Assembly: GCA_902495325.1 (NCBI GenBank)
Contig: CABUWK010000007.1
Location: forward strand, 9,866-73,865
Source: an uncultured Acidiphilium sp.
Lineage (GTDB): Bacteria > Bacillota > Clostridia > Christensenellales > Borkfalkiaceae
DNA length: 64,000 bases
Direction: 5' to 3'
The position numbers and the translations under genes are program-made. This document shows positions 24,773 to 33,501 of the stretch, piece after piece (positions within the stretch are counted from its first letter, which is position 1; the number at the start of each line of letters is the position of its first letter). The notes below the pieces were generated by a model. That model had not been told where the DNA came from. It worked only from the letters and a program-made list of their open reading frames with translations, and made no database searches.

Positions 24773-27208
24773 TCAGCGGATCTGTTTCAGATGCCAGATA
24801 TTGTCGGCATATTCGCGGATGCTCCGGTCGGCGGAGAAGATCCCTGCCCCGGCGATGTTGTGAAGAGACATTCTGTTCCAGCGCATCGGATCGGCATACG
24901 TTTCGTCCGCCTTTTTGTGTACGGCGAGATAATCGCTGAAATCGGCAAGACACATATACGGATCGGCAACGGGAGATCCGGTAAGAAGATAGTTTGCGAT
25001 GTTTTCGAAACTTTCGCCGTTGAACCCTTGTTTCAACGCCGCCGCGATCTTTCTGATCTGAACGTTTTCGTTATAATATACCGTCGCGTTGTACCCGTGT
25101 TTCCAGAGATCCTCCACCTCTTTGGCATTCATGCCGAAAATGAAAATATTGTCCTCTCCGACCTGCTCTTTCATTTCCACGTTCGCCCCGTCGAGCGTGC
25201 CGATCGTAAGCGCGCCGTTGATCATGAACTTCATGTTCCCCGTGCCGCTCGCCTCTTTGCCCGCCGTGGAGATCTGCTCGGAAATTTCGGTTGCCGGCAT
25301 AAGCGTTTCCGCCATGGTGACGCAGTAATCTTCCAGATAGACCACGTTCAGTTTTTCGCGGATGCGCCGGTCCGGATTTTTCCGGATATCTTCCGAAAGG
25401 AAGCAAAGCAGCTTGATGATCTGTTTCGCCATGTAATACCCGGGCGCCGCCTTCGCTCCGAAAATAAATGTTTTCGGCTGAACGGGAAGATCGGGGTTTT
25501 CTTTCAGTTCGTTATAGAGATGGATGATATACATCGCGTTCAGAAGCTGCCGTTTGTATTCGTGCAGTCTTTTTGCCTGAACGTCGAACAGACTGTCGGG
25601 GTCGATCTTTACGCCCTGTTTTCTGAAAGCGTATTCCGCAAGCTGTTCTTTTTTAATCTTTTTTATCTCGGCAAGCCGTTTCAGCACCGTTTCGTCGTTT
25701 TCGAACGCCTTAAACTTCGCAAGTTCGGAAGCGTCTTTCACGAAACCTTCCCCGATACAGTCGACCAGAAGAGACGAAAGCTCTTTGTTGGACTGGCAAA
25801 GCCATCTTCTGTAAGCGATGCCGTTCGTAACGTTGGTAAACTTTTCGGGATAAACGTCGTTGAAATCCTTGAAAATACTGTTTTTGATAATCTCGCTGTG
25901 AAGCGCGGAAACGCCGTTTACTTTGTGAGAGGCGATCACGGAAAGGTTTGCCATTCTCACCTGCCCGTGCGAGAGGATCGACATTCTTTCGATCTTATCC
26001 CAGTCGCCCGGATAACGTTGCCACATCTGCCCGCAGAAACGCTGATTGATCTCCTTGATAATGGCGTGAATTCTCGGCAGGCGTCTTTCGATAAGATCTT
26101 CCTGCCATTTTTCGAGCGCTTCGCTCATAACGGTATGGTTCGTGTATGCCACCGTTCTCGTCACGATATCCCAGGCATCGTCCCACGAAAGACCGTGTTC
26201 GTCCATCAGAAGTCTCATCATCTCGGGGATGCAGAGCGCAGGATGCGTATCGTTGATATGGATCGCCGCGAGATCGGGAAGGGTGTGAATATCGTCGTAT
26301 CTGCGGATATGCCCGTCGATGATGTTCTGCAAGGACGCCGAAACGAGAAAATACTGCTGTTTTAAACGGAGAGACTTTCCTTCCGCATGGTTATCCGAAG
26401 GATAAAGGACTTTGGAAATGAGCTCCGCATCGTTATTTTCCTGCATGCAGCGCACGTAATCCCCTTCGGAAAAGGAATTCATGTCGAAGTTCCGCACGCT
26501 TTTCGAAGCCCACAGTCTCAGAACGGAAACCGCCTCGGAATCTTTGCCGGAGATCATCATATCGTACGGAACGGCTTCCACTTCCCGATAGTCCACGTGG
26601 TGCACCTTCATGCCCTGCGCCGTCCATTCCTCTTCGATCCTGCCGTCGAACTTCACCCGCACGGCAAGATCGGAACGCTGCGTAAGCCAGACTTCTCCGC
26701 CGGGCAGCCAGTTATCCGGAAGTTCCGTCTGCCAGCCGTCCACGATCTTCTGCTTGAAAAGCCCGTATTCGTAGCGGATGGAAAAGCCCATTGCGGGATA
26801 ATCCTGCGTGGCGAGAGCGTCCATAAAGCAGGCGGCAAGCCTGCCGAGCCCGCCGTTTCCGAGCCCCGCATCCGGTTCGAGCTCGTAAAGATCGTCCAGC
26901 GTGAGCTTGCTTCCCTTCAGTGCGTCGTTAAACGCCTTTTCGATCCCGAGATTATAAACGTTGTTCTTCAGAGATCTGCCGAGCAAAAATTCCATGCAGA
27001 GATAGTAAACCCTTTTACCCCGCGCCGATTTCGTTTTGTAGTGATAGGCGTTTCTCTTTTCGAGCAGAATATCTCTCACCGCCATCACGACGGCTTTGTA
27101 CGTCTGCTCTTTCGTCGCTTCTTTCAGCGAAACGCCGAAATAACGCGAAAGTTTCCCGGCGATCGCCTCTTTTGCTTCTTTTGCGGTAATTTTACCGACC
27201 GTATTCAT
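24773..27208 (-). CDS. glgP: Glycogen/maltodextrin phosphorylase
   Basis: GlgP releases glucose 1-phosphate from the nonreducing ends of glycogen, using pyridoxal phosphate. The 811-residue protein is full length; the PLP segment EASGTGNMKFMINGA (Lys in the middle) lies near residue 655, and the family's N-terminal RVYYLCMEFLLGR is at about 68-80. The start at 27208 has GAGGAG. It lies 110 bases after glgA across a gap that includes a perfect 16-bp palindrome. It acts opposite GlgA in the same operon, so storage and mobilisation share one transcript. Confidence 0.97.
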   Translation of the reverse strand: MNTVGKITAKEAKEAIAGKLSRYFGVSLKEATKEQTYKAVVMAVRDILLEKRNAYHYKTKSARGKRVYYLCMEFLLGRSLKNNVYNLGIEKAFNDALKGSKLTLDDLYELEPDAGLGNGGLGRLAACFMDALATQDYPAMGFSIRYEYGLFKQKIVDGWQTELPDNWLPGGEVWLTQRSDLAVRVKFDGRIEEEWTAQGMKVHHVDYREVEAVPYDMMISGKDSEAVSVLRLWASKSVRNFDMNSFSEGDYVRCMQENNDAELISKVLYPSDNHAEGKSLRLKQQYFLVSASLQNIIDGHIRRYDDIHTLPDLAAIHINDTHPALCIPEMMRLLMDEHGLSWDDAWDIVTRTVAYTNHTVMSEALEKWQEDLIERRLPRIHAIIKEINQRFCGQMWQRYPGDWDKIERMSILSHGQVRMANLSVIASHKVNGVSALHSEIIKNSIFKDFNDVYPEKFTNVTNGIAYRRWLCQSNKELSSLLVDCIGEGFVKDASELAKFKAFENDETVLKRLAEIKKIKKEQLAEYAFRKQGVKIDPDSLFDVQAKRLHEYKRQLLNAMYIIHLYNELKENPDLPVQPKTFIFGAKAAPGYYMAKQIIKLLCFLSEDIRKNPDRRIREKLNVVYLEDYCVTMAETLMPATEISEQISTAGKEASGTGNMKFMINGALTIGTLDGANVEMKEQVGEDNIFIFGMNAKEVEDLWKHGYNATVYYNENVQIRKIAAALKQGFNGESFENIANYLLTGSPVADPYMCLADFSDYLAVHKKADETYADPMRWNRMSLHNIAGAGIFSADRSIREYADNIWHLKQIR

Positions 27209-27298
27209 TCCGTATTTTTCTCCTCTTTCCCCGGTGTTTTCCGGGAAAACCCTTTCCGGTTTTTCCTTCGTTCACCTTTTCCCCGTTTGTTTCCGGCA

Positions 27299-27314
27299 GG
27301 CGGAACGTTCCGCC
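27299..27314. repeat. Perfect palindrome between glgA and glgP
   Basis: GGCGGAACGTTCCGCC is a 16-base palindrome starting 5 bases after the glgA stop on the minus strand. It is not followed by T residues, so it is not a typical terminator; it may stabilise the upstream message or set the ratio of GlgA to GlgP. Confidence 0.6.
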
Positions 27315-27318
27315 ATGG

Positions 27319-28983
27319 TCAGCCGAGCATCGAACGATAAAGTTCCTCGTAACTTTCCGCAGACTTTTTCCAGCTGAAATCCGCCGTCATCGCCCGCTTC
27401 ACGAGGGGCAACCATTCCTCTTTGTTGCCGAAGGAATAGATCGCGTCTTTTAAAACGTAAAGCATTTCGTGCGCATTGTAATTTTTGAATGTAAATCCGA
27501 TACCGCCCGAACGGTCGCCCGCATTGTGAGGAACGATACTGTCCGCAAGACCGCCCGTTTCTCTTACCACGGGAATCGTGCCGTAACGCGCGGCGATCAT
27601 CTGCGAAAGCCCGCAGGGCTCCTGTTTACTCGGCATCAGGAAAATATCCGCGCCGGAATACAGTTTGCTCGCAAGATCTTTGTTGTATGCGACGATCGCG
27701 CGGCATTTCCCGCTGTACCTTTCCGCAATGTAACGGAAATAATCTTCGTATTCGCTTTCGCCTTTCCCGAGGATCACAACCTGAACGTCTTCGCTTAAAA
27801 GATCTTCGAACACGCATTTGATCAGGTCGAGCCCCTTTGCCGCCACAAGCCGCGAGATCACGGCGATCACGGGCGTTTCCTCTTTCTGAGGAAGCGCAAG
27901 CATTTTCTGCAATTCTTTCTTGCAGATCTTCTTGCCCGAAAGGTCGGTTGCGGAATAATTCGCGAAAAGCTTTTTGTCCGTTTCGGGATCATAAACCGTT
28001 TCGTCGATCCCGTTCAGGATGCCGCAGAGTTTATATTCGTTGCGGGACGTCATATATTCGAGCCCGTGCGCAAAGAAGGGGTTTTTGATCTCGCTCGCAT
28101 AAGTTCTGCTCACCGTGGAGAACCTCTCCGCAAGTTCCATCGCCCCCTTCATCAGGTTGATGCAGCCGTCGTAATCGACGATGCTCGCACAGTAAGACGG
28201 AAGCCCGAACAATTCCTCGAGAAGTTCGTGTCCGTATTTCCCCTGATATTCTATATTATGAATGGTAAACAGCGCGCGGATATGATCGAACCCGTAACGA
28301 TTGCGGTAAATGGTCTTCAGATAAATGACCGAAAGCGCGGTCTGCCAGTCGTGGCAATGGAGAAGATCGGGATAATAATCGAGATAGCACATCATCTCGA
28401 GAACGGCTCTCGAGAAGAAGGCAAACCGCTCGCCGTCGTCGAAAAAGCCGTAAAGCCCCTTTCTCTTGAAATAATATTCGTTGTCGATGAAATAGAAGGT
28501 GACCCCTTCGTATTTATAGCTGAAAAGTCCGCAATACTGGTTTCTCCACGCGACGGGAACGTTGAAATTCCCTTCGAACTTGAAATTCGCGCGGAAAGAC
28601 GGATCGATGTCCGCATACAGCGGAATCGCAACGCGGATATCGTATTTTCCGTTTGCCGCAAGAGCTTTGGGAAGCGAACCGATCACGTCGGCAAGACCGC
28701 CCGTCCCCGCAAACGGATTCGCTTCGGACGCCACGAAAAGTACGGACTGCAGGAAAGAAATCCCGATCTCCGGCGCGGAAACCGTTTCTTCCATTCCGGC
28801 TGCAACGTTTTTTTCTTTAACGTTTTTTTCTTTGTCCGCCGTCTTTTTCGGCGTCTTTTTTTTCGTTTCTTCCGCCTTTGTTTCAATCTTTACGGATTTA
28901 TCCGCTTTTGCGGTTTTATTAACCGTTTTCGGTTGTTTCTGATTTTTCGTATTTTTCATCTCTTCCGAGTTGTTTTCCTTCAT
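27319..28983 (-). CDS. glgA: Glycogen synthase (GT5) with Lys-rich N-terminal extension
   Basis: GlgA adds ADP-glucose units to glycogen (alpha-1,4). The GT5 catalytic part spans about residues 78-554: SVLFVASEANPFAGTGGLADV, HCHDWQTA near 225, and the C-terminal KQEPCGLSQM. The usual KTGGL ADP-glucose loop reads GTGGL here (G93 replacing Lys), a change also seen in some clostridial enzymes. Residues 1-77 are an unusual tail with 19 lysines in the first 60 and Glu/Thr, predicted disordered; the ATG at 28983 has a GGAGGG site at good spacing, so the tail is probably translated. Length 554 against about 480 in E. coli. It is downstream of glgD (43-base gap). Confidence 0.93.
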   Translation of the reverse strand: MKENNSEEMKNTKNQKQPKTVNKTAKADKSVKIETKAEETKKKTPKKTADKEKNVKEKNVAAGMEETVSAPEIGISFLQSVLFVASEANPFAGTGGLADVIGSLPKALAANGKYDIRVAIPLYADIDPSFRANFKFEGNFNVPVAWRNQYCGLFSYKYEGVTFYFIDNEYYFKRKGLYGFFDDGERFAFFSRAVLEMMCYLDYYPDLLHCHDWQTALSVIYLKTIYRNRYGFDHIRALFTIHNIEYQGKYGHELLEELFGLPSYCASIVDYDGCINLMKGAMELAERFSTVSRTYASEIKNPFFAHGLEYMTSRNEYKLCGILNGIDETVYDPETDKKLFANYSATDLSGKKICKKELQKMLALPQKEETPVIAVISRLVAAKGLDLIKCVFEDLLSEDVQVVILGKGESEYEDYFRYIAERYSGKCRAIVAYNKDLASKLYSGADIFLMPSKQEPCGLSQMIAARYGTIPVVRETGGLADSIVPHNAGDRSGGIGFTFKNYNAHEMLYVLKDAIYSFGNKEEWLPLVKRAMTADFSWKKSAESYEELYRSMLG

Positions 28984-29026
28984 TTTATTGCCCTCCGCTA
29001 TTTAACTGATTCCTTCTTTCTTTTCT

Positions 29027-30136
29027 TTAAATTACCGTCCCTTTCGACACGTAGAAAGGATGCGTTTCGCAACCGGAAAGATTTCTGCGGTCACGGATAA
29101 CCACGTTTTTATCGGTAATGATGCAATTCAGCGTTACGTTTTCTCCCGTGATCGTGTTCTGCATCACGACGGAATTCCGGATCACCGTACCCCTGCCCAC
29201 TTTCACGCCGCGGAAGATGACACTGTCATAAACCTCCCCTTCGATCTTGCACCCGTCGGCGATCAGCGAATTTTTTACCACCGCGTTTTCGCCGTATTCG
29301 GTCGGCGTGGAATCTTTCACTTTCGTATAAACGTTCGATTTACGGAATACGGCATTCCTCACGTCCGCGCTTAAAAAGCGCATGTTCTCCTCGTAATATT
29401 TCTGCATGGAGGTGATCTCCGCATAATATCCTTCGAGAAGATACCCGTAAATACGCAGGCTTTTCAGTCCCGGCATCACGATCTCTTTCAGAAAATGCGT
29501 TTTACCGTGCGCAACCGCTTCGCCGATCAGGGAGATCAGCAACACGCGGCTCACAACGCAGATGTTCGTGTATAAGTTCACCGTTGCCCTTTTCGACTCG
29601 AAGGCAAGTTCCTTCACCCTTCCGTCTTCTTCGAGAGCGAGATAGATATTGGAAGTTCCGTCCACTTCTCTTCTGTTTTTTGACACGTAAACCATCGTGA
29701 GGTCCGCGTTTTTTTCGACGTGCCGTTTCACAACTTCCCGCAGGTCGACGCTGCACACCATATCGGAATCGCTCATCACCACGTATTCCTCCGTCGATTT
29801 CGAAAGAAACCCGATCACGTTTTTCAAAGCCTCGAGCCGCGTGGTGTAAAGAGAATTGTTTTCGTGCGCGCCGAAAGGCGGAAGAATATACAAACCGCCG
29901 TAATGCCGGGCAAGATCCCAGTCCTTACCACTGCCGAGGTGATCCATCAGCGACTGATAATTACTCTTCGTGATAACGCCCACCTTATCGATATCGGAAT
30001 TCACCATATTGGAAAGGGCGAAATCGATCAGACGATACCTGCCGCAGAAAGGCACGGAAGCGATCGTACGCTTCACCGTAAGCTCGGGAACGTTCCCGTC
30101 GTGTATATTTGAAAAAATAAGTCCTAACGCGTTCAT
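29027..30136 (-). CDS. glgD: Glucose-1-phosphate adenylyltransferase subunit GlgD
   Basis: GlgD is the second, usually regulatory and non-catalytic, subunit of clostridial/bacillar ADP-glucose pyrophosphorylase. The 369 residues keep the nucleotidyltransferase fold but lack the canonical G-G-x-G-x-R-L P-loop (LIFSNIHDGN here instead), the expected loss of catalysis. The C-terminal left-handed beta-helix is present (repeats with V-I-R, V-V-M around 295-350). The start at 30136 has a GGGGGAG site and overlaps the glgC stop by 4 bases, so the two subunits are coupled and made together. Strong context. Confidence 0.95.
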   Translation of the reverse strand: MNALGLIFSNIHDGNVPELTVKRTIASVPFCGRYRLIDFALSNMVNSDIDKVGVITKSNYQSLMDHLGSGKDWDLARHYGGLYILPPFGAHENNSLYTTRLEALKNVIGFLSKSTEEYVVMSDSDMVCSVDLREVVKRHVEKNADLTMVYVSKNRREVDGTSNIYLALEEDGRVKELAFESKRATVNLYTNICVVSRVLLISLIGEAVAHGKTHFLKEIVMPGLKSLRIYGYLLEGYYAEITSMQKYYEENMRFLSADVRNAVFRKSNVYTKVKDSTPTEYGENAVVKNSLIADGCKIEGEVYDSVIFRGVKVGRGTVIRNSVVMQNTITGENVTLNCIITDKNVVIRDRRNLSGCETHPFYVSKGTVI

Positions 30137-31335
30137 TGATCTCCCCCTCTCACGTCGCAGTCCGCCATCGTTCCGCCATCAACAACAGAATGATCCGAAA
30201 CGGAAATTTCTCTACCTAAAACGGTAATTTTTCTCGTTTTATCTTCACACTTTCCTATGCAACACCCCTTGCCGACGGTAACGTTTTCATCCACGATGGC
30301 ATTTTCGATCACGCTGTCTTCGCCGATCACCGTTCCGCTGAACACGATGGAATTTCTGAGCACCGCCCCCGTTTTTACGGTCACGTTGTTCGAAAGAATG
30401 CAGTTCTCAACCGTTCCGTCGATCTCGCACCCGGAAGCGATCATCGAATTGACCGTTCTTCCGTGTTCGCCGATAAACTGCGGCGGCGCGATCGGATTAC
30501 GGGAACGGATCCGCCACGTTTCATCCGAAATATCGAATTTCGGCGATTCGCCCAACAGATCCATATTCGATTCGTACAGAGAAGAAATCGTTCCCACGTC
30601 TCTCCAATACCCGTTGAAAAGATAAGAAACCATCTTTTCGCCCGCGGCAAGCATGGCGGGAAGAACGTTTTTCCCGAAATCTTTCTGGCTGGCGGGATCT
30701 TTCTCGTCTTCTTCGAGATAGCGGTAAAGCTTATCTGCGGAAAACACGTAAATTCCCATGGAAGCCAGATCGCTTTTCGGCTGTTTCGGTTTTTCTTCGA
30801 ACTGATAGATCGTTCCCTCTTCGTCCGTATTCAGGATCCCGAACCGGGACGCATCGGATAACGGAACGCGGATCGCCGCGATCGTACAGGCGGCGCCGGT
30901 TTGTTTGTGCCGTTCGATCATCCGGGCATAATCCATTTTGTAGATATGGTCTCCGGAAAGGATCAGAACGTATGCGGGATCGTATCGCCTGATGAAGGAC
31001 AGATTCTGATAGATGGCGTTCGCCGTCCCTTTGAACCATTCCGAACCGCTTTTCGCCTGATAGGGGGAAAGGATATGTACCCCGCCGTAAGTACGGTCGA
31101 GATCCCACGGTTCGCCGTTCCCGATATAGTCGTTCAGTACGAGCGGCTGATACTGGGTCAGAACACCGACGGTATCGATCCCCGAATTGATGCAGTTCGA
31201 AAGAGGAAAATCGATGATACGGTATTTTCCCCCGAACGGAACGGCAGGCTTTGCGATCTTGTTCGTAAGCGCGTAAAGCCGGCTTCCCTGTCCTCCCGCG
31301 AGCAACATTGCCACGCATTCTTTTTTCTTTTTCAT
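30133..31335 (-). CDS. glgC: Glucose-1-phosphate adenylyltransferase (ADP-glucose pyrophosphorylase)
   Basis: Makes ADP-glucose from ATP and glucose 1-phosphate, the controlled step of bacterial glycogen synthesis. The 400 residues begin with MLLAGGQGSRLYALT (P-loop-like GGxGxRL, residues 14-20), then KPAVPFGGKYRIIDF, the ILSGDHIYKMDY segment, FEEKPKQP, and a C-terminal left-handed beta-helix. The start at 31335 has GGAGGATG. It is the catalytic partner of GlgD, which starts within its last codons. Likely allosterically controlled by sugar phosphates as in the family. Confidence 0.97.
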   Translation of the reverse strand: MKKKKECVAMLLAGGQGSRLYALTNKIAKPAVPFGGKYRIIDFPLSNCINSGIDTVGVLTQYQPLVLNDYIGNGEPWDLDRTYGGVHILSPYQAKSGSEWFKGTANAIYQNLSFIRRYDPAYVLILSGDHIYKMDYARMIERHKQTGAACTIAAIRVPLSDASRFGILNTDEEGTIYQFEEKPKQPKSDLASMGIYVFSADKLYRYLEEDEKDPASQKDFGKNVLPAMLAAGEKMVSYLFNGYWRDVGTISSLYESNMDLLGESPKFDISDETWRIRSRNPIAPPQFIGEHGRTVNSMIASGCEIDGTVENCILSNNVTVKTGAVLRNSIVFSGTVIGEDSVIENAIVDENVTVGKGCCIGKCEDKTRKITVLGREISVSDHSVVDGGTMADCDVRGGDQ

Positions 31336-31387
31336 AACATCCTCCCGACTTTTCTTCCGAAAAGCCGATCCATCATATATTGATCGC

Positions 31388-31415
31388 GGAAAAGGGTTCT
31401 CATCTGCCCTTTTCC
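31388..31415 (-). other. Intercistronic hairpin between glgB and glgC
   Basis: GGAAAAGGG and CCCTTTTCC (31415-31407 and 31396-31388 on the transcript) form a perfect 9-bp stem with a 10-base loop. No T run follows, so it is more likely an RNA stability or processing element than a terminator. Confidence 0.5.
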
Positions 31416-31447
31416 TGTTTATTTTCTTAAATCCGGCAGGTACGGAA

Positions 31448-33310
31448 TTATTTCCGCTTCAGATATACGAACGAGAGTTTCGGCATAAAAATTCCGATCG
31501 AACGGGCTTTCCCGTGAGACGGGATCTTCTCCGTTTTATAGATTCTCTTTTTCGTTTTTTCCTCGCCGCCGTATTTCTTTTTGTCCGAACGGAAAACCGC
31601 TTCGTAGGTACCTTCGCCGATCCCGAGGCGATATTCCTTGTCCGCCCCGCTGAAACTGACGATCGCCACGATCTCTTCTCCGTTATACCTTCTGATAAAT
31701 GCGACGATATTATCGTCCTTATCGTCCGCCGCAAGCCATTCGAAACCGTCCCACCCGTCGTCGTCCCCGTACAAAGCGGGGGTCGACAGATAAAACTTAT
31801 TGAGGTCGGTATAAAACCGGTCGAGCGCGGCGTGCAACGGATAGTCCTTCAGGAAAAATTCAAGCCCTTCGCCGTAATCCCATTCTTTGAACTGCCCGAA
31901 CTCCGCCCCCATAAACATCAGCTTTTTCCCGGGATGCGCGAGCATATAACCTGCAAACGCGCGGTCTCCAGCAAATTTATCCGCATATTCCCCGTATTGC
32001 TTGTTCAGAAGGGATTTTTTCCCGTGAACGACTTCGTCGTGCGAAACGGGAAGAATATAATGCTCGGAAAAAGCATACATCATCGAGAAGGTAAGCTTGT
32101 TATGATCGTAACGACGGAAATACGGGTCGGTTTCGACGTAAGAAAGAACGTCGTTCATCCAGCCCATGTTCCACTTGAAATCGAAACCGAGCCCGCCCTC
32201 TTTTACGGGGCGCGTCACATAGGGATACGCGGTCGATTCCTCCGCGATCATGATCGCGTCCGGCGTTACTTCGTGCACCGACTCGTTCAGCTTTTTGATA
32301 AAGGCGATCGCCTCGAGATTTTTATTGTCTCCGTATTGATTGGGCAACCACTCGCCCGGTTTTTTATCGTAATCGAGATAGAGCATCGAAGCGACGGCGT
32401 CCACGCGGAGCCCGTCCGCATGGTATACCTCGAAAAAGAAATTCGCGCTCGAAACAAGGAAAGACTGCACTTCCGTCCTGCCGTAATCGAACCGTCTCGT
32501 GCCCCAGCTCTTGTGTTCGATCCGATCCCATCCGTGATTTTCGTAAAGCGGTCCGCCGTCAAACTCGAACAACCCGAATTTGTCCTTCGGGAAATGGGCG
32601 GGCACCCAGTCTATGATCACGCCGATCCCCTCGGCATGAAAAGCGTCGATCAGAGCCATGAAATCTTTCGGCGTGCCGAAGCGGGAGGAAACGGCGTAAT
32701 ACCCCGTTACCTGATACCCCCACGACCCGTCGAAGGGATATTCCGTTACCGGCATCAGTTCCACGAAATTATATCCGTGCGCCTTCACGTAAGGAACGAT
32801 CTCGTCGATATCCTCGAGATAGGAATCGTAATCTCCGTTTTCTTTCCGTCGGAAAGAAGCGAGATTGAGCTCGTATATATTCATCGGGCGGTTGTGGATG
32901 TTCGTCTTCCCGCGGGCAGCCATATAGGCGCCGTCCTTCCAGCGGTATCCGGAAAGATCGTACACCTTAGACGCGCTCGCCGGGGGCGTTTCCGCATGAA
33001 AAGCGTAAGGATCGGCTTTCAGAACCGTTTTCCCTTCCGACTTCACGGCGTATTTATAAGCGTCGTACTGTTTAAGCCCGGGAATAAACAGAGAGAATAT
33101 CTCCCCGTCCTTTTCCCGTTGCATGGGGTGCGAGGTCTCGTTCCAGCCGTTGAAATCACCGACGACGGAAACGGAAATCGCGGCAGGCGCCCAGACGCGG
33201 AACATCACGCCGGCAACGCCGTCGGATTCGGCGATATGCGCGCCGAAATACTCGTAGGCTTTGTAATTCGTTCCCTGATGAAACAGATAAGCGGACAAAT
33301 CGTCTTTCAT
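31448..33310 (-). CDS. glgB: 1,4-alpha-glucan branching enzyme
   Basis: GlgB cuts alpha-1,4 chains and rejoins them as alpha-1,6 branches. The start ATG at 33310 (MKDDLSAYLFHQG) has a clear GGAG site; a longer in-frame reading to 33427 begins on the -35 box and cannot be made from this promoter. The 620 residues contain a CBM48 N-terminal module (VMFRVWAPAA, GDFNGWN), the catalytic barrel with GLRVDAVASMLY (nucleophile Asp), MIAEESTAYP (acid/base Glu) and LPVSHDEVVHGK, and a C-terminal beta domain. It is the first gene of the glycogen operon, with its own promoter and a structured leader. Confidence 0.96.
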   Translation of the reverse strand: MKDDLSAYLFHQGTNYKAYEYFGAHIAESDGVAGVMFRVWAPAAISVSVVGDFNGWNETSHPMQREKDGEIFSLFIPGLKQYDAYKYAVKSEGKTVLKADPYAFHAETPPASASKVYDLSGYRWKDGAYMAARGKTNIHNRPMNIYELNLASFRRKENGDYDSYLEDIDEIVPYVKAHGYNFVELMPVTEYPFDGSWGYQVTGYYAVSSRFGTPKDFMALIDAFHAEGIGVIIDWVPAHFPKDKFGLFEFDGGPLYENHGWDRIEHKSWGTRRFDYGRTEVQSFLVSSANFFFEVYHADGLRVDAVASMLYLDYDKKPGEWLPNQYGDNKNLEAIAFIKKLNESVHEVTPDAIMIAEESTAYPYVTRPVKEGGLGFDFKWNMGWMNDVLSYVETDPYFRRYDHNKLTFSMMYAFSEHYILPVSHDEVVHGKKSLLNKQYGEYADKFAGDRAFAGYMLAHPGKKLMFMGAEFGQFKEWDYGEGLEFFLKDYPLHAALDRFYTDLNKFYLSTPALYGDDDGWDGFEWLAADDKDDNIVAFIRRYNGEEIVAIVSFSGADKEYRLGIGEGTYEAVFRSDKKKYGGEEKTKKRIYKTEKIPSHGKARSIGIFMPKLSFVYLKRK

Positions 33311-33335
33311 GTTTTCTCCGCGGAACCGCCCGCGC

Positions 33336-33398
33336 GGGTCGCACAGAAGAACCGACCCGGCGAAATAAGCGATTCCGCCTTGTGTTTTTATCGGTTCT
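33336..33398 (-). promoter_or_regulatory. Structured glgB leader with competing hairpins
   Basis: In the 5' leader two pairings share bases. AGAACCGA (33398-33391) can pair with TCGGTTCT (33355-33348), while GGGTCG (33358-33353) can pair with CGACCC (33341-33336). Downstream, CGCGG/CCGCG arms reach the GCGGAG ribosome site. The arrangement could allow regulated folding, but it matches no riboswitch family I recognise and has no terminator T run. Confidence 0.4.
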
Positions 33399-33427
33399 AT
33401 TATACACCATTTCCCTTCTTTTTTCAA
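33399..33427 (-). promoter_or_regulatory. Sigma-A promoter of the glycogen operon
   Basis: TTGAAA (33422-33427), 17-base spacer, TATAAT (33399-33404) on the minus strand. Transcription would start near 33392, leaving a leader of about 80 bases before glgB. Confidence 0.9.
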
Positions 33428-33458
33428 TAGAAAAGGGAAAAATTACCCGAGAATTTCA

Positions 33459-33495
33459 CAAAAAAAGAGAGAAAATTTTCCCTTTTCTCTCTTTT
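33459..33495 (-). terminator. Intrinsic terminator after pgi
   Basis: AAAGAGAGAAAA (33464-33475) and TTTTCTCTCTTT (33483-33494) form a 12-bp stem with a 7-base loop, followed on the minus strand by a T run. It begins 8 bases after the pgi stop and separates it from the glg promoter. Confidence 0.85.
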
Positions 33496-33501
33496 GCGAT
33501 T

